The notes under the pieces are model-generated. The model was given only the letters and a program-made list of their open reading frames with translations. It did no database searches and was not told the DNA's origin. 64,000 nt of DNA from Austropuccinia psidii (taxonomy: Eukaryota; Basidiomycota; Pucciniomycetes; Pucciniales; Sphaerophragmiaceae): assembly GCA_023105745.1 (NCBI GenBank), contig JALGQZ010000002.1:79005785-79069784 (forward strand), written 5' to 3'. Shown in pieces: positions 11,582 through 22,600 of the stretch (the stretch's first letter is position 1; the number at the start of each line of letters is the position of its first letter). The position numbers were made by a program, and so were the translations under genes.

Positions 11582-13770
11582 TGTGAGCCTGTGAGGTATG
11601 TTTAACATACCCATAAGGCCACAAATGATTTTATAAACAATTAAATTTGTCTTAAACAGACTTTTTAGTTGAATTTAAAATAAAAAATAATAAAAAATCA
11701 GTATAACTTTTTTTTGGATAAACAAAGTTATAATTATTATGTCATTTTTGGATTCTACACCAAAAATAACCTAGGGTACACCCATAGGGTGTTATACCCA
11801 AAAACACTTATTTCTTGTGTTATTAGAAGATTTAAGAATCTCACAGTACTAATGTAACTTTTTAACATTTTTTTAAAATTGTTAAATTTAAGCTTAATTA
11901 AGCTTAAATTTAAAGTTACATAAGGTTTATGCAACTTTACCAAAATTTTAGTTAAAATTGAGGTGTGGTGTATATTTACTGAATTGGCTAAGGATTTGCC
12001 ATACAGAATGTAAATCCTGCGTGAGCTCAATTTAAAAGGGTTTAAGGCCATAGTATGGCTTTAAATAAATAAAAGGGCAAAATCCACGCAAAAAGGTGGG
12101 ACAAAGGAAAAAGACCAAATAGAGCTGGGGTACCCAACTTTTTGGATCTGCAAGGATTCAATTAAGGTTGTCCACCTGTATTGGAGGATTTTCAACCTTA
12201 TTTAAACTTTAAGATTAGACTTTGATCCAACCTTAAGGTTTAAACTGGTTTTATCCTAAATTGGACAGGAATTTCAAGCTGCCAAGAGGGTAAATCCCAA
12301 TAAGCAGGCTTGGAATCAAGGTTTTAAGAACTGTCAAAGCTTAATCAAGCTTAAAAAGCTTAAATAAGCTTAAAACTTTAAGGTTTCAATCATCAAAACC
12401 TTATCAAAACTTAAGGTTTTGTGTGTATTGCTATTTTACGTGGAAAAATAGTAATAACTTCAAAAATTCATTAAAAATCCAAATCTTAATGGATTTGCTT
12501 GAAAATTTCACACAGCTTAGAATTTAATATTATCAATATATAAATTAAATTTTAAGTATCTTTTATTAATAGGTTTCCTGGGTAATTAGCCTGGAAAATT
12601 ACTTTTTTAATTAAGCTTAAAGAAAATTATGATTTCTTTAAAAATTAATTAAAAATTCAGTTTAAGAGATTTCTGCTTGAAACTCTGATTTTATGTTGTT
12701 CATGTGATGAACTTTAATATAAATAAACTTATTTTATATTAAAACTTAAAATAATTAAACTAAATGAGGATTAAAGTTACTTGGAGTTAAGAATAACACT
12801 GATAACTTTAAATTGGAAGTAAAAATAAGTTGCCTTAAGTTAAGAACTTAATTTTTAAGCATGGTTTTTCAGTTTTGACCTGAGCACGCCCTCTACATCC
12901 ATTATGAATCATGAGAGCTGCTCTGTAGACATAAAAAGAGTCTTTTCATCACTGTTTTTGTCCATCATTCATAATCAATCCAATCATATTAGAAATTTAA
13001 ACAGGTAAAGTTTTATTAAATATAAAATCTTATTATTAAAAGTAATTCTTAAGTTATTTTTATTCTTTGTTTATTAAATTAAAGAATTGAAGTCATAGAA
13101 TTCAGATTATTGTTGTAATCATCTATAATAAATTTTATTATATAAAATTATCATCTTAAATATCTTTTAAAATCCACAAATTCCTCTCAAAAACTCTTTA
13201 ATCATAAATTTTAGTATAAAAAGTTGTTTTATCTTTGATTTTATTGATTTTTGGCGTGTTTTTAACTTATAATCATTATTTAATATAATAACTGTTGTTT
13301 TATAACTTGTTGTATTAAATAAATATTATAAGTAAGTTTTCTTTAAAGTTCTATATTTTTTTATCTATTATTAGTTTTTTTATATAGAATTTTATTCTAT
13401 AAAGAATTATTTCTGCACAGTGTGTGTTTAATTCTTTTTATAAATAATATTTATATTATTTATAAGTGGTTAAATATTTATATTTTCCACGTGTAATAGT
13501 CTCATTAAGAGCTTTACACTTCTTATTGTTATAACTGTCAGTGACTATAACAATAATAGAATAATTATAATTTATTATAATTATTATATTTTTTTTATTA
13601 TTATATTATTATAATAATAATTAAATTTATTTTTTTATATAATTATTTTTAATAATTATATTTAAATTTGTGGTTATAATATTTCATTATATTATATTTT
13701 TCTACTGAGGACAGTCATAGTACTCTTGATATTGTTACTATTATCAAGAGTTTCATAGACAAACCTTACA
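11582..13770 (+). mobile_element. 5' LTR of the tandem element
   Basis: 2189 bp, TGTGAGCCTGTGAGG...CAAACCTTACA. The first 45 bases fold into nested inverted repeats around GGTATGTTTAACATACC. A second hairpin (ACACCC-ATA-GGGTGT) lies near 11778. Several AAGCTTAA units lie near 11889-11912 and 12339-12378. A TATA-like box is near 12931, and from 12914 onward the LTR contains no ATG on the plus strand. Confidence 0.92.
12930..12940 (+). promoter_or_regulatory. Candidate TATA box in the 5' LTR
   Basis: CATAAAAAGAG, preserved in the old LTR fragment (near 6646). The last plus-strand ATG before the gag-pol start ends at 12913, just upstream, which fits a transcription start a few tens of bases after this box. 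The minus element has a clearer TATAAATA at 51461-51468. The same box recurs in the other two LTRs at the matching offset. Confidence 0.35.
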
Positions 13771-14322
13771 TTTGGGGGCCTGGCCGTGATTTTAAACCAA
13801 TTTTTGGGACATAAATCATATTCTAGACCTTATTTTACTGTTTTTTGACGTAAAATTGCCATATTTGTCTTAATATTGGCTTTTTTGGGACTTATCCCTT
13901 ATAAATAATCTTTATAATATTAATAAAGTTATTTTTTTCTTAAGAATATTGTTTGAAACAATATACTATTGAGTGACTTGGAATAAATTTCTTTTGTCTA
14001 ACTAGTGGCTTTTTCACATCACAGACTTGAAATTTATTCTTTGAGTTATTCTAGTATAAAGTGAATAATAATATAATTTTGATTAATTAACTTGTTAATT
14101 GCATAATTATTATTTCTTTAAAGAAAATAATAAATCAAATAAAAATTCTTTAAAAATAAAAATCTTTACTAAAAATATTTTTTTCTTTTATCTTAGACAT
14201 TTTTCTTTATTTTTGACGTAATTTGCCATAAATTACATAAAAACAACTTTATTCAATAAGTTGAGTTTATAAGTTATTTTTATTATTTGATAAAATAACT
14301 TATATTTTTAAATTTTCTCTAG
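13771..14322 (+). other. Leader with predicted exon 1 end and intron 1
   Basis: AT-rich leader without a single ATG on the plus strand. The block 14004-14053 (GTGGCTTTTTCACATC ... GAGTTATTCTA) is conserved in the minus element (50494-50545) and ends there too at TCTA|GT. Predicted intron 1 is 14054-14322 (269 nt, GTATAA...TTCTCTAG). Joining 14053 to 14323 makes A|TG, an ATG. Two TGACGTAA sites lie near 13846 and 14212. Confidence 0.5.
13773..13790 (+). promoter_or_regulatory. Primer binding site, copy 1
   Basis: TGGGGGCCTGGCCGTGAT, two bases after the LTR end; it begins TGG as expected for pairing with a tRNA 3' CCA. The same sequence follows the LTR in copy 2 (22583-22600) and in the diverged minus element (50694-50711). 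The exact tRNA was not identified. Confidence 0.65.
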
Positions 14323-15268
14323 TGTCTTCCATCAGAGAAAGTTCTTCAGACTCTGAAGCCTCAGAGTCCAGTATTGAAATTCAAACCAGCCCAGCACCAA
14401 GGGGTTTAATAACCAAAGAACCCTTTAAAGGTCCTGCAGGTGAATTCAATCCACTTTTACTCTAATTTTTATTAAAATTGACGTGTAATGACTCCTACTA
14501 GAAGTGGAAGCAACTACTCCATCCAATCAAATGGATCTGGACCAGGACATTCCAGCCATAAATCCAAAAGGCAAGAATGTCCTCCCAGAGGAGAGGCACA
14601 AATGGAGGATGCCAGAACTTCCACCAGTTCCCAAAGGTTAGCCAGCACCTTTGAACCTCTTATTGAGAGTCCAGAAGCTGACATAACTGCTATTGCTGTT
14701 AGACCTGAACCATTTCCAACAGGCAACTGTGGAAATTTATCAATCCCAATGGAAAAACTGGTTCCTGGCGTCAAAACAACAAGAGTGGGAACTCCTTCCA
14801 AGTCTTTGGATAGGCACCATGAACTCTTATCTTCAAGTGAAGAAGTTCATGGGGCCAGAAAAGACAGAAGATCTTCTATTGGGTTGGACACCAATGTCTG
14901 TCAAAGGACAAGTCCAACAGATAAAAGCTTGGTTGAAAAACCAAAGCATGTTATCAGAAGACCAGAAGAAGAAGTTGGCCCAGGGCAAGGACAACAGCCA
15001 AGTGGAAGCTCCTCAAGCATCCACCAGCAAAAATCCGCCTCAACAAGTGCCAAACAAGCCCAAGCAAGCCCCAAAGACCAACCAGAAGGGCAAGCAAAAG
15101 GCAAAGGGAAAGGCAAAGCCCAAGTGGAACAAGCCCTACCCTCAGAATTACAGAATTCCAAAGAAGGAAAAGACAGCCATGGACAATGTGTTCAATATGG
15201 CAAGAACTTTGATGGAATTCAAAAACAAGGAGGAGGAAAGATTGAACCAATCCTTTCCAAAGAAATAG
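14323..15268 (+). CDS. Predicted spliced gag-N protein in the alternative frame (272 aa), copy 1
   Basis: Predicted exons: last base A of exon 1 (14053), 14323-14439, 14502-14636, 14703-15268. Introns are 14054-14322, 14440-14501 (62 nt, GTGAAT...CTACTAG) and 14637-14702 (66 nt, GTTAGC...GCTGTTAG). The start ATG arises only at the exon 1/2 junction. The product begins with an acidic Ser-rich segment ([11 protein letters not shown]). It then has [11 protein letters not shown], a Trp-rich region (IYQSQWKNW ... NSYLQVKKF), a very Lys-rich linker, and a conserved tail ([20 protein letters not shown]) ending FPKK-stop. From 14502 on it overlaps the long gag-pol ORF in the +1 frame. The minus element has the same exon structure and a clearly related protein in this frame. 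Its role is unknown; position suggests a Gag N-terminal or matrix-like part. No transcript evidence. Confidence 0.6.
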
Positions 15269-18200
15269 ACCCTGTAAAGCTTGTAACTTACTTTGAATCT
15301 TGTAATAAAGAAATTATGGCAAAATTTAAAGCATTTGATCATGTCCAACAAAAGCTGGGCAATGAGATAGTACAAGTTAAAGACCAACAAAAGACCATTA
15401 TTGGCCTTGAAAATGTTAATAAGGCAAATATTTTGTCTTTGACGCAGATTTGTGAAAGACTTGAGCATAAAGTTACCTTACTCAATCAACCAGATGAGAA
15501 TTCAATTTCTTTTATAACTGGACAGTTAAGAGAATTGAAAATACAAGTTCAAAACTTGGAAAATTCAACTGGCCACAATGCAGCTCTTTTTCAAGAACAA
15601 TTGGAAAAAAGTGATAAAGCAAGACTTGAATTGAAAGAAGATATTCAATCAAGTATTAATAATATATCACTAAAAAATGAATTGCCAAGGCAATCCCCAC
15701 CATTTCTTGACAGAAATGATCTTAACTTGAATAATGATTTACATCATACAATTTCAAGTAATGATGTGGAAACTGCTTGCAATTACAAAGACATTCCAAG
15801 ATTAGAGGAATGGCCAACCTTCAGTGGTGAAGGAGAATATAATCATATGGAATTTATGAAAACAATTGATATGTTCAAAGAAGACTTTAACATACCAGAT
15901 GAATACATAAGTGCCAAATTACACTCATTATTTACCAAATCAGCTAAGAAATGGTATTATAAGATGAGACAAGACCAGGGAAAACATTCCTGGCCTTGGT
16001 GGAAAGAACAAGTTATTTCCAAATGGGCAAATGATTCCTGGAGATTTAGAATGGAAAATTCCTTTGAGGAAGCCATTTTTAATATTGAGAGGGACAGGCC
16101 CATGACTTGGTTTCTTAAACAGAAGGACAGATTAACTGCCCTTCATCCTGATATGTCTGAACCAATGGTACATAAAAGGATATTAAGAAAGTGTGGTGGT
16201 GACCTTGAGCATGCTATAAGAAGCAGATGTATTGAGCCTTGCTCTACAGAAGATTATATCAATGCTATGGAGGATATCACTACTAGAACAAAAATTGGAA
16301 GAAATTGGTATAAACCCCCAATAGACAACAAGACTAGTGGGAAACCAATTTCAAAACCAAATAAACCACATGACAGACCTCCTTTGAAATGTCATAAATG
16401 TGGAAGCACATCTCATTTAGCAAACACTTGTCCAAAAAAGACAAGAGTCAATGAGATAAGTGTAGAAAAAGCGGAAGACACAAAAGAAACTGAGGTAGCT
16501 TTACATGAAAGTGATTCTGAACCTTCAGAAGAAGAAGAAACATCAGAAGAACTTAGTATAGAGAATATTAATGTTTCTTTTGAGGTCACTGAGGTACATA
16601 CTCACTTACCACAGTACAGTGATGAATGTATGGATCTCATACATGTGCAAGATGCCAGAATGCAAAAAACCAAACCTGCCATAGGTAAAGGTTATACAGC
16701 TGGGTCATCTTGTATCACTAATATTGTGATAAATAACACAGAAGCCAAGATACATCTTGACTCAGGTGCTTTTTGCACTTGTGTTGGGAAAGATTATCTT
16801 GACAAAATTTATACCAATTGGCAAGACAAGCTGATGCCAATTGAAGGTGTAAAATTCAGCAGTGCTAGCCAGAATATGCATCCTTTGGGTATATTTGAAG
16901 CTACAATAATATTTCCTCACCCTGCAGGAAGTATGAGATTGAAAGCTGAATTTGTTGTTATGAATAATTGTACTTCACAACACTTTATACTTGGGAATGA
17001 TTATCTCAATATCTATGGTATTGATATTAATAATTATAAGGACAGATATTTCACTATAGGGGAAAATAAAAGGCAAAAATTTGCTTTTTCTCCAGAAAGA
17101 AAAGAAATTACTGTCATTCAACAAGTAAAAAATGTTAATAAAGAAAAATTTGTGTCAGATCAATTAAGTGAAGCACAAATTAGTCCTGAATTAACACCAG
17201 AAATGAAGGAAGAACTTATTGAAATTTTATTTCAATTTCAAAAAGCCTTTGCTTCTGATGATGAACCACTTGGGGCTATAAAAGGCCATGAAGTGGATAT
17301 CATGCTTAACGTGGAGAGACCTTATCCCCCACTATTAAGAAGACCAGCTTACCCAGCTAGCCCTAGGGCTAGAGAAGCATTAGAAAGTCATATTCATGAA
17401 CTAATGAAACTGGGAGTTCTTAGAAAGGTTGGACACAATGAGGAAGTAGAAGTCACAACTCCAGTAATCATTACTTGGCATAATGATAAGTCAAGGATGG
17501 TTGGGGATTTTAGGGCATTGAACACCTATACTATTCCAGACAGGTATCCAATCCCTAGAATCCATGAGACTTTGACTCAATTATCCAAAGCAAAGTTTAT
17601 TACTTCCATGGATGCTCTTAAAGGCTTCCATCAGAATGTTTTAACACCTCATGCAAGGAAATTATTGAGAATAATAGCTCATTGTGGTATTTATGAATAT
17701 TTGAGGATGCCTTTTGGTATTAAAAATGCACCCTCTCATTATCAAAGAATGATGAATACCATATTCCCACATGAATTATCAGAGGGATGGTTAATCATTT
17801 ATATTGATGACATTATCATTTGTTCAGAAACCTGGCAATCACATTTAGAGAGACTTTCATTAGTACTTAGGAAAATTCTACAAGTGAACATGAAAATTTC
17901 TCTTAAAAAATGTAATTTTGGGTTTCATGAGTTGAAAGCTCTGGGACATGTAGTATCAGGACTAAGCCTTGGTGTTGACAAAAACAAAGTGGCTGCAGTT
18001 TTACTGAAACAAATGCCCCAGAACAAAAAAGAGATGATGTCTTTCTTAGGATTTGCCAGTTATTACAGGCAACACCTTAAAGATTTTGCAATCCATGCCA
18101 GATCATTATACAGAATTTGTGATCAACAGACTGTTTTTGAAATGACACAGGAGAGAATTCAAGCATATGATAAAATCAAGCATGCCTTGACCAATGCACC

Positions 18201-20256
18201 ATTATTATTGATGCCAGACTGGAAACTTCCTTTTAAGCTGTATATTGATGCATTTGGTGATGGTTTAGGAGCTGCTCTTCATCAAGTTCAAATTGTCAAT
18301 GACAAACCTTATGAAGGTCCAGTTTGTTTTATTTCAAGACAAATTAAACCTACTGAGGCAAGATATGGAGCTAGCCAAATGGAGTGCCTTTGCCTTGTTT
18401 GGGCTCTGGAAAAACCTCATTATTATCTTGATGGTAGTGTGTTTGAAGTAATTACTGATTGTAATGCAGTAAAATCACTTCTTAACATGAAGACTCCAAA
18501 CAGACACATGTTAAGATGGCAGATTGCTATACAGGAGTATAGAGGCAACATGACCATAGTACATAAAGCTGGAAATATTCATAAGAATGCTGATGGCTTA
18601 AGTAGATGGGCATTACCCAATACACCTGATAATCCTGCCTATGTTCCTACAAGTGCAGAACCTCAAATCCCAATTGAAGGAATCAATATCACAGATGTTG
18701 GAACAGAATTCTTTGAAGAGGTTAGAGAAAGCTACAGGCAAGATAAGAATTGTCATATTCTTACTGCTCTACTTGACAAAGATTGTAAAGATGTAGCCTT
18801 GGCTAATTCTCTGGATGATATTTGGAAAACATCTTATGATAATGGAAGATTTCATTTGTTTGATGGTATACTATATCATAGATCTAAACACACATGTGTC
18901 ATGGTCCTATGTAGTAGAATGTTGATTAACACAATACTACTAGAATGCCATGATAACATTTATTCTGGACATCTGTCTGAAGACAGAACAATGGAAAGAA
19001 TTAAGACATGTGCCTGGTGGCCATCTTGGAGAAAAGATGTCATTGAGTACTGTCATAGTTGTGATAGATGCCAGAAAGCCAATAAAGCTACTGGGAAAAG
19101 GTTTGGTTTAATGATCCATATTCAAGAACCAAGTACCCCATGGGAAGTGGTTCACATGGATTGGGTAACTGCTTTACCACCTGGAGGTGATAAAAGTTAC
19201 AATGCATGTCTTGTTATTGTGGACAGATATAGCAAAACACCAATCTTTTTACCATGCCATAAAGATGACACAGCTATGGATACAGCTCTTCTAATTTGGA
19301 ACAGAGTCATATCCCATACTGGTCTCTTTAAAAATATCATTAGTGATAGAGACCCAAAATTCACATCAGCCTTATGGACTAATCTACATAAGCTTTTGGG
19401 TACAAAATTATCATTTTCAACGGCCTACCATCCACAAACAGATGGACTGGCAGAAAGAATGATTCAAACCCTTGAGGACATGATCAGAAGATTTTGTGCT
19501 TATGGCCTGGAGTTTAAAGATTCTGATGGCTTTACCCATGATTGGTGTACTCTTATACCAGCATTGGAATTAGCCTACAAGACCTCCATCCATGCTTCAA
19601 CAGGCAAGACTCCTGCAATGTTGGAAAAAGGATGGAACCCCAAACTTCCAGTTGATACTTTGAAAAAAGATTTGGTTGACATTCATCCAACTGCTTCAAG
19701 CTTTAAACTGCTGCTTGATAAAGTGAGACATCATGCAAATCAAAGCATGAATGATGCCTTTGAATATGCTAAGCAGAAATGGGATAAAAGTCATAAGACA
19801 CCAGAATTCAAAGTAGGGGACTTAATACTAGTTTCAACCTTGAACTTTAATAATATTAAAGGTCCAAAGAAATTGAAAGATTCCTTTGCAGGACCATTTA
19901 TTATTAAAGCCCTCCATGGGACAAATGCAGTACAAGTAGAACTGTCAGGAGAGTTAGGAAACAAACACCCAACTTTCCCTGTCAGTCTTGTAAAGCATTA
20001 CACATCAAGTGATAAGGAATTATTTCCTTTGAGAAATGAAACACCCTTAGAAGTACCCCCACTTGAACCAAGTGAGGAAAAGAAAGTACTGAAAGTCTTA
20101 AAAGAAAGAAGACTTAGGGGTAAAAATGAAAGAGAATACTTAGTCAGGTACAGAAATCCACAACATGAAGATGAGTGGGTTGAAGAAAGTAAGATACCTG
20201 ATTCCCAAAAGTTTCTCAGAAGATTCAGACATGAGAGAAGACCAATTCCTCAATAA
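14488..20256 (+). CDS. Ty3-like Gag-Pol polyprotein, copy 1 (1922 aa)
   Basis: A single uninterrupted frame holds all Ty3/gypsy functions in order. A Ser/Pro/Gln-rich N-terminus (1-260) overlaps the alternative frame. A coiled-coil region follows at about 265-400. The capsid-type gag domain is at about 439-590 ([18 protein letters not shown]). The CCHC zinc knuckle is C635-C638-H643-C648, the aspartic protease DSGA starts at D758, reverse transcriptase has D1042 and YIDD 1105-1108, and RNase H has D1254, E1299, D1324. The integrase zinc domain is H1488, H1495, C1525, C1528, and its core is D1558-D1620-E1656. A C-terminal chromodomain-like region spans about 1863-1918. All catalytic residues are present, so it looks active. 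The ATG at 14488 is the first ATG in unspliced RNA but lies inside predicted intron 2, so spliced RNA would not use it. Confidence 0.93.
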   Translation: MTPTRSGSNYSIQSNGSGPGHSSHKSKRQECPPRGEAQMEDARTSTSSQRLASTFEPLIESPEADITAIAVRPEPFPTGNCGNLSIPMEKLVPGVKTTRVGTPSKSLDRHHELLSSSEEVHGARKDRRSSIGLDTNVCQRTSPTDKSLVEKPKHVIRRPEEEVGPGQGQQPSGSSSSIHQQKSASTSAKQAQASPKDQPEGQAKGKGKGKAQVEQALPSELQNSKEGKDSHGQCVQYGKNFDGIQKQGGGKIEPILSKEIDPVKLVTYFESCNKEIMAKFKAFDHVQQKLGNEIVQVKDQQKTIIGLENVNKANILSLTQICERLEHKVTLLNQPDENSISFITGQLRELKIQVQNLENSTGHNAALFQEQLEKSDKARLELKEDIQSSINNISLKNELPRQSPPFLDRNDLNLNNDLHHTISSNDVETACNYKDIPRLEEWPTFSGEGEYNHMEFMKTIDMFKEDFNIPDEYISAKLHSLFTKSAKKWYYKMRQDQGKHSWPWWKEQVISKWANDSWRFRMENSFEEAIFNIERDRPMTWFLKQKDRLTALHPDMSEPMVHKRILRKCGGDLEHAIRSRCIEPCSTEDYINAMEDITTRTKIGRNWYKPPIDNKTSGKPISKPNKPHDRPPLKCHKCGSTSHLANTCPKKTRVNEISVEKAEDTKETEVALHESDSEPSEEEETSEELSIENINVSFEVTEVHTHLPQYSDECMDLIHVQDARMQKTKPAIGKGYTAGSSCITNIVINNTEAKIHLDSGAFCTCVGKDYLDKIYTNWQDKLMPIEGVKFSSASQNMHPLGIFEATIIFPHPAGSMRLKAEFVVMNNCTSQHFILGNDYLNIYGIDINNYKDRYFTIGENKRQKFAFSPERKEITVIQQVKNVNKEKFVSDQLSEAQISPELTPEMKEELIEILFQFQKAFASDDEPLGAIKGHEVDIMLNVERPYPPLLRRPAYPASPRAREALESHIHELMKLGVLRKVGHNEEVEVTTPVIITWHNDKSRMVGDFRALNTYTIPDRYPIPRIHETLTQLSKAKFITSMDALKGFHQNVLTPHARKLLRIIAHCGIYEYLRMPFGIKNAPSHYQRMMNTIFPHELSEGWLIIYIDDIIICSETWQSHLERLSLVLRKILQVNMKISLKKCNFGFHELKALGHVVSGLSLGVDKNKVAAVLLKQMPQNKKEMMSFLGFASYYRQHLKDFAIHARSLYRICDQQTVFEMTQERIQAYDKIKHALTNAPLLLMPDWKLPFKLYIDAFGDGLGAALHQVQIVNDKPYEGPVCFISRQIKPTEARYGASQMECLCLVWALEKPHYYLDGSVFEVITDCNAVKSLLNMKTPNRHMLRWQIAIQEYRGNMTIVHKAGNIHKNADGLSRWALPNTPDNPAYVPTSAEPQIPIEGINITDVGTEFFEEVRESYRQDKNCHILTALLDKDCKDVALANSLDDIWKTSYDNGRFHLFDGILYHRSKHTCVMVLCSRMLINTILLECHDNIYSGHLSEDRTMERIKTCAWWPSWRKDVIEYCHSCDRCQKANKATGKRFGLMIHIQEPSTPWEVVHMDWVTALPPGGDKSYNACLVIVDRYSKTPIFLPCHKDDTAMDTALLIWNRVISHTGLFKNIISDRDPKFTSALWTNLHKLLGTKLSFSTAYHPQTDGLAERMIQTLEDMIRRFCAYGLEFKDSDGFTHDWCTLIPALELAYKTSIHASTGKTPAMLEKGWNPKLPVDTLKKDLVDIHPTASSFKLLLDKVRHHANQSMNDAFEYAKQKWDKSHKTPEFKVGDLILVSTLNFNNIKGPKKLKDSFAGPFIIKALHGTNAVQVELSGELGNKHPTFPVSLVKHYTSSDKELFPLRNETPLEVPPLEPSEEKKVLKVLKERRLRGKNEREYLVRYRNPQHEDEWVEESKIPDSQKFLRRFRHERRPIPQ

Positions 20257-20378
20257 AAGTTTGAATTGTGTGCTTTACATACTTGAACAGTATAAGTAGA
20301 GAGGTTGGACAGTGGATTATACCCCCCCCCAATAACTTGGGGGTACACTAAAGGAAAATTGTGGTACAATTTTTTTTT

Positions 20379-20390
20379 GGTGGTAGGGAA
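20379..20390 (+). promoter_or_regulatory. Polypurine tract, copy 1
   Basis: GGTGGTAGGGAA directly before the middle LTR, preceded by a T run. The same sequence precedes the LTR in copy 2 (29190-29201) and in the minus element (44093-44104, complement). It would prime plus-strand synthesis. A C9 run lies near 20322 in the short 3' UTR. Confidence 0.75.
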
Positions 20391-22580
20391 TGTGAGCCTG
20401 TGAGGTATGTTTAACATACCCATAAGGCCACAAATGATTTTATAAACAATTAAATTTGTCTTAAACAGACTTTTTAGTTGAATTTAAAATAAAAAATAAT
20501 AAAAAATAAGTATAACTTTTTTTTGGATAAACAAAGTTATAATTATTATGTCATTTTTGGATTCTACACCAAAAATAACCTAGGGTACACCCATAGGGTG
20601 TTATACCCAAAAACACTTATTTCTTGTGTTATTAGAAGATTTAAGAATCTCACAGTACTAATGTAACTTTTTAACATTTTTTTAAAATTGTTAAATTTAA
20701 GCTTAATTAAGCTTAAATTTAAAGTTACATAAGGTTTATGCAACTTTACCAAAATTTTAGTTAAAATTGAGGTGTGGTGTATATTTACTGAATTGGCTAA
20801 GGATTTGCCATACAGAATGTAAATCCTGCGTGAGCTCAATTTAAAAGGGTTTAAGGCCATAGTATGGCTTTAAATAAATAAAAGGGCAAAATCCACGCAA
20901 AAAGGTGGGACAAAGGAAAAAGACCAAATAGAGCTGGGGTACCCAACTTTTTGGATCTGCAAGGATTCAATTAAGGTTGTCCACCTGTATTGGAGGATTT
21001 TCAACCTTATTTAAACTTTAAGATTAGACTTTGATCCAACCTTAAGGTTTAAACTGGTTTTATCCTAAATTGGACAGGAATTTCAAGCTGCCAAGAGGGT
21101 AAATCCCAATAAGCAGGCTTGGAATCAAGGTTTTAAGAACTGTCAAAGCTTAATCAAGCTTAAAAAGCTTAAATAAGCTTAAAACTTTAAGGTTTCAATC
21201 ATCAAAACCTTATCAAAACTTAAGGTTTTGTGTGTATTGCTATTTTACGTGGAAAAATAGTAATAACTTCAAAAATTCATTAAAAATCCAAATCTTAATG
21301 GATTTGCTTGAAAATTTCACACAGCTTAGAATTTAATATTATCAATATATAAATTAAATTTTAAGTATCTTTTATTAATAGGTTTCCTGGGTAATTAGCC
21401 TGGAAAATTACTTTTTTAATTAAGCTTAAAGAAAATTATGATTTCTTTAAAAATTAATTAAAAATTCAGTTTAAGAGATTTCTGCTTGAAACTCTGATTT
21501 TATGTTGTTCATGTGATGAACTTTAATATAAATAAACTTATTTTATATTAAAACTTAAAATAATTAAACTAAATGAGGATTAAAGTTACTTGGAGTTAAG
21601 AATAACACTGATAACTTTAAATTGGAAGTAAAAATAAGTTGCCTTAAGTTAAGAACTTAATTTTTAAGCATGGTTTTTCAGTTTTGACCTGAGCACGCCC
21701 TCTACATCCATTATGAATCATGAGAGCTGCTCTGTAGACATAAAAAGAGTCTTTTCATCACTGTTTTTGTCCATCATTCATAATCAATCCAATCATATTA
21801 GAAATTTAAACAGGTAAAGTTTTATTAAATATAAAATCTTATTATTAAAAGTAATTCTTAAGTTATTTTTATTCTTTGTTTATTAAATTAAAGAATTGAA
21901 GTCATAGAATTCAGATTATTGTTGTAATCATCTATAATAAATTTTATTATATAAAATTATCATCTTAAATATCTTTTAAAATCCACAAATTCCTCTCAAA
22001 AACTCTTTAATCATAAATTTTAGTATAAAAAGTTGTTTTATCTTTGATTTTATTGATTTTTGGCGTGTTTTTAACTTATAATCATTATTTAATATAATAA
22101 CTGTTGTTTTATAACTTGTTGTATTAAATAAATATTATAAGTAAGTTTTCTTTAAAGTTCTATATTTTTTTTATCTATTATTAGTTTTTTTATATAGAAT
22201 TTTATTCTATAAAGAATTATTTCTGCACAGTGTGTGTTTAATTCTTTTTATAAATAATATTTATATTATTTATAAGTGGTTAAATATTTATATTTTCCAC
22301 GTGTAATAGTCTCATTAAGAGCTTTACACTTCTTATTGTTATAACTGTCAGTGACTATAACAATAATAGAATAATTATAATTTATTATAATTATTATATT
22401 TTTTTTATTATTATATTATTATAATAATAATTAAATTTATTTTTTTATATAATTATTTTTAATAATTATATTTAAATTTGTGGTTATAATATTTCATTAT
22501 ATTATATTTTTCTACTGAGGACAGTCATAGTACTCTTGATATTGTTACTATTATCAAGAGTTTCATAGACAAACCTTACA
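20391..22580 (+). mobile_element. Shared middle LTR
   Basis: 2190 bp. It serves as 3' LTR of copy 1 and 5' LTR of copy 2. It is identical to the first LTR except for homopolymer length (8 T against 7 near 22165) and the substitution near 11699. No target duplication adjoins it: it is preceded by the polypurine tract and followed by the primer binding site. Confidence 0.92.
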
Positions 22581-22582
22581 TT

Positions 22583-22600
22583 TGGGGGCCTGGCCGTGAT
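22583..22600 (+). promoter_or_regulatory. Primer binding site, copy 2
   Basis: Same 18 bases and same 2-base offset from the LTR as at 13773. It is followed by a leader (to 23132) that differs from copy 1 by one base seen near 22932 (A for G). Confidence 0.65.

Noticed and set aside
11755..12051. 98-codon minus-strand open frame, present three times (also 20564 and 29375)
   Set aside because: Identical only because the three LTRs are nearly identical; the older LTR copy at 5341 has no such frame.
13773..13800. tRNA-His-like start (GGCCGTGAT) considered as a tRNA gene fragment
   Set aside because: No cloverleaf follows; position next to the LTR end makes it a primer binding site.
14514..15468. 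Several minus-strand open frames opposite the gag N-terminus, in both tandem copies
   Set aside because: Shadows of the Gln/Lys-rich gag sequence; not kept as proteins in the minus element.
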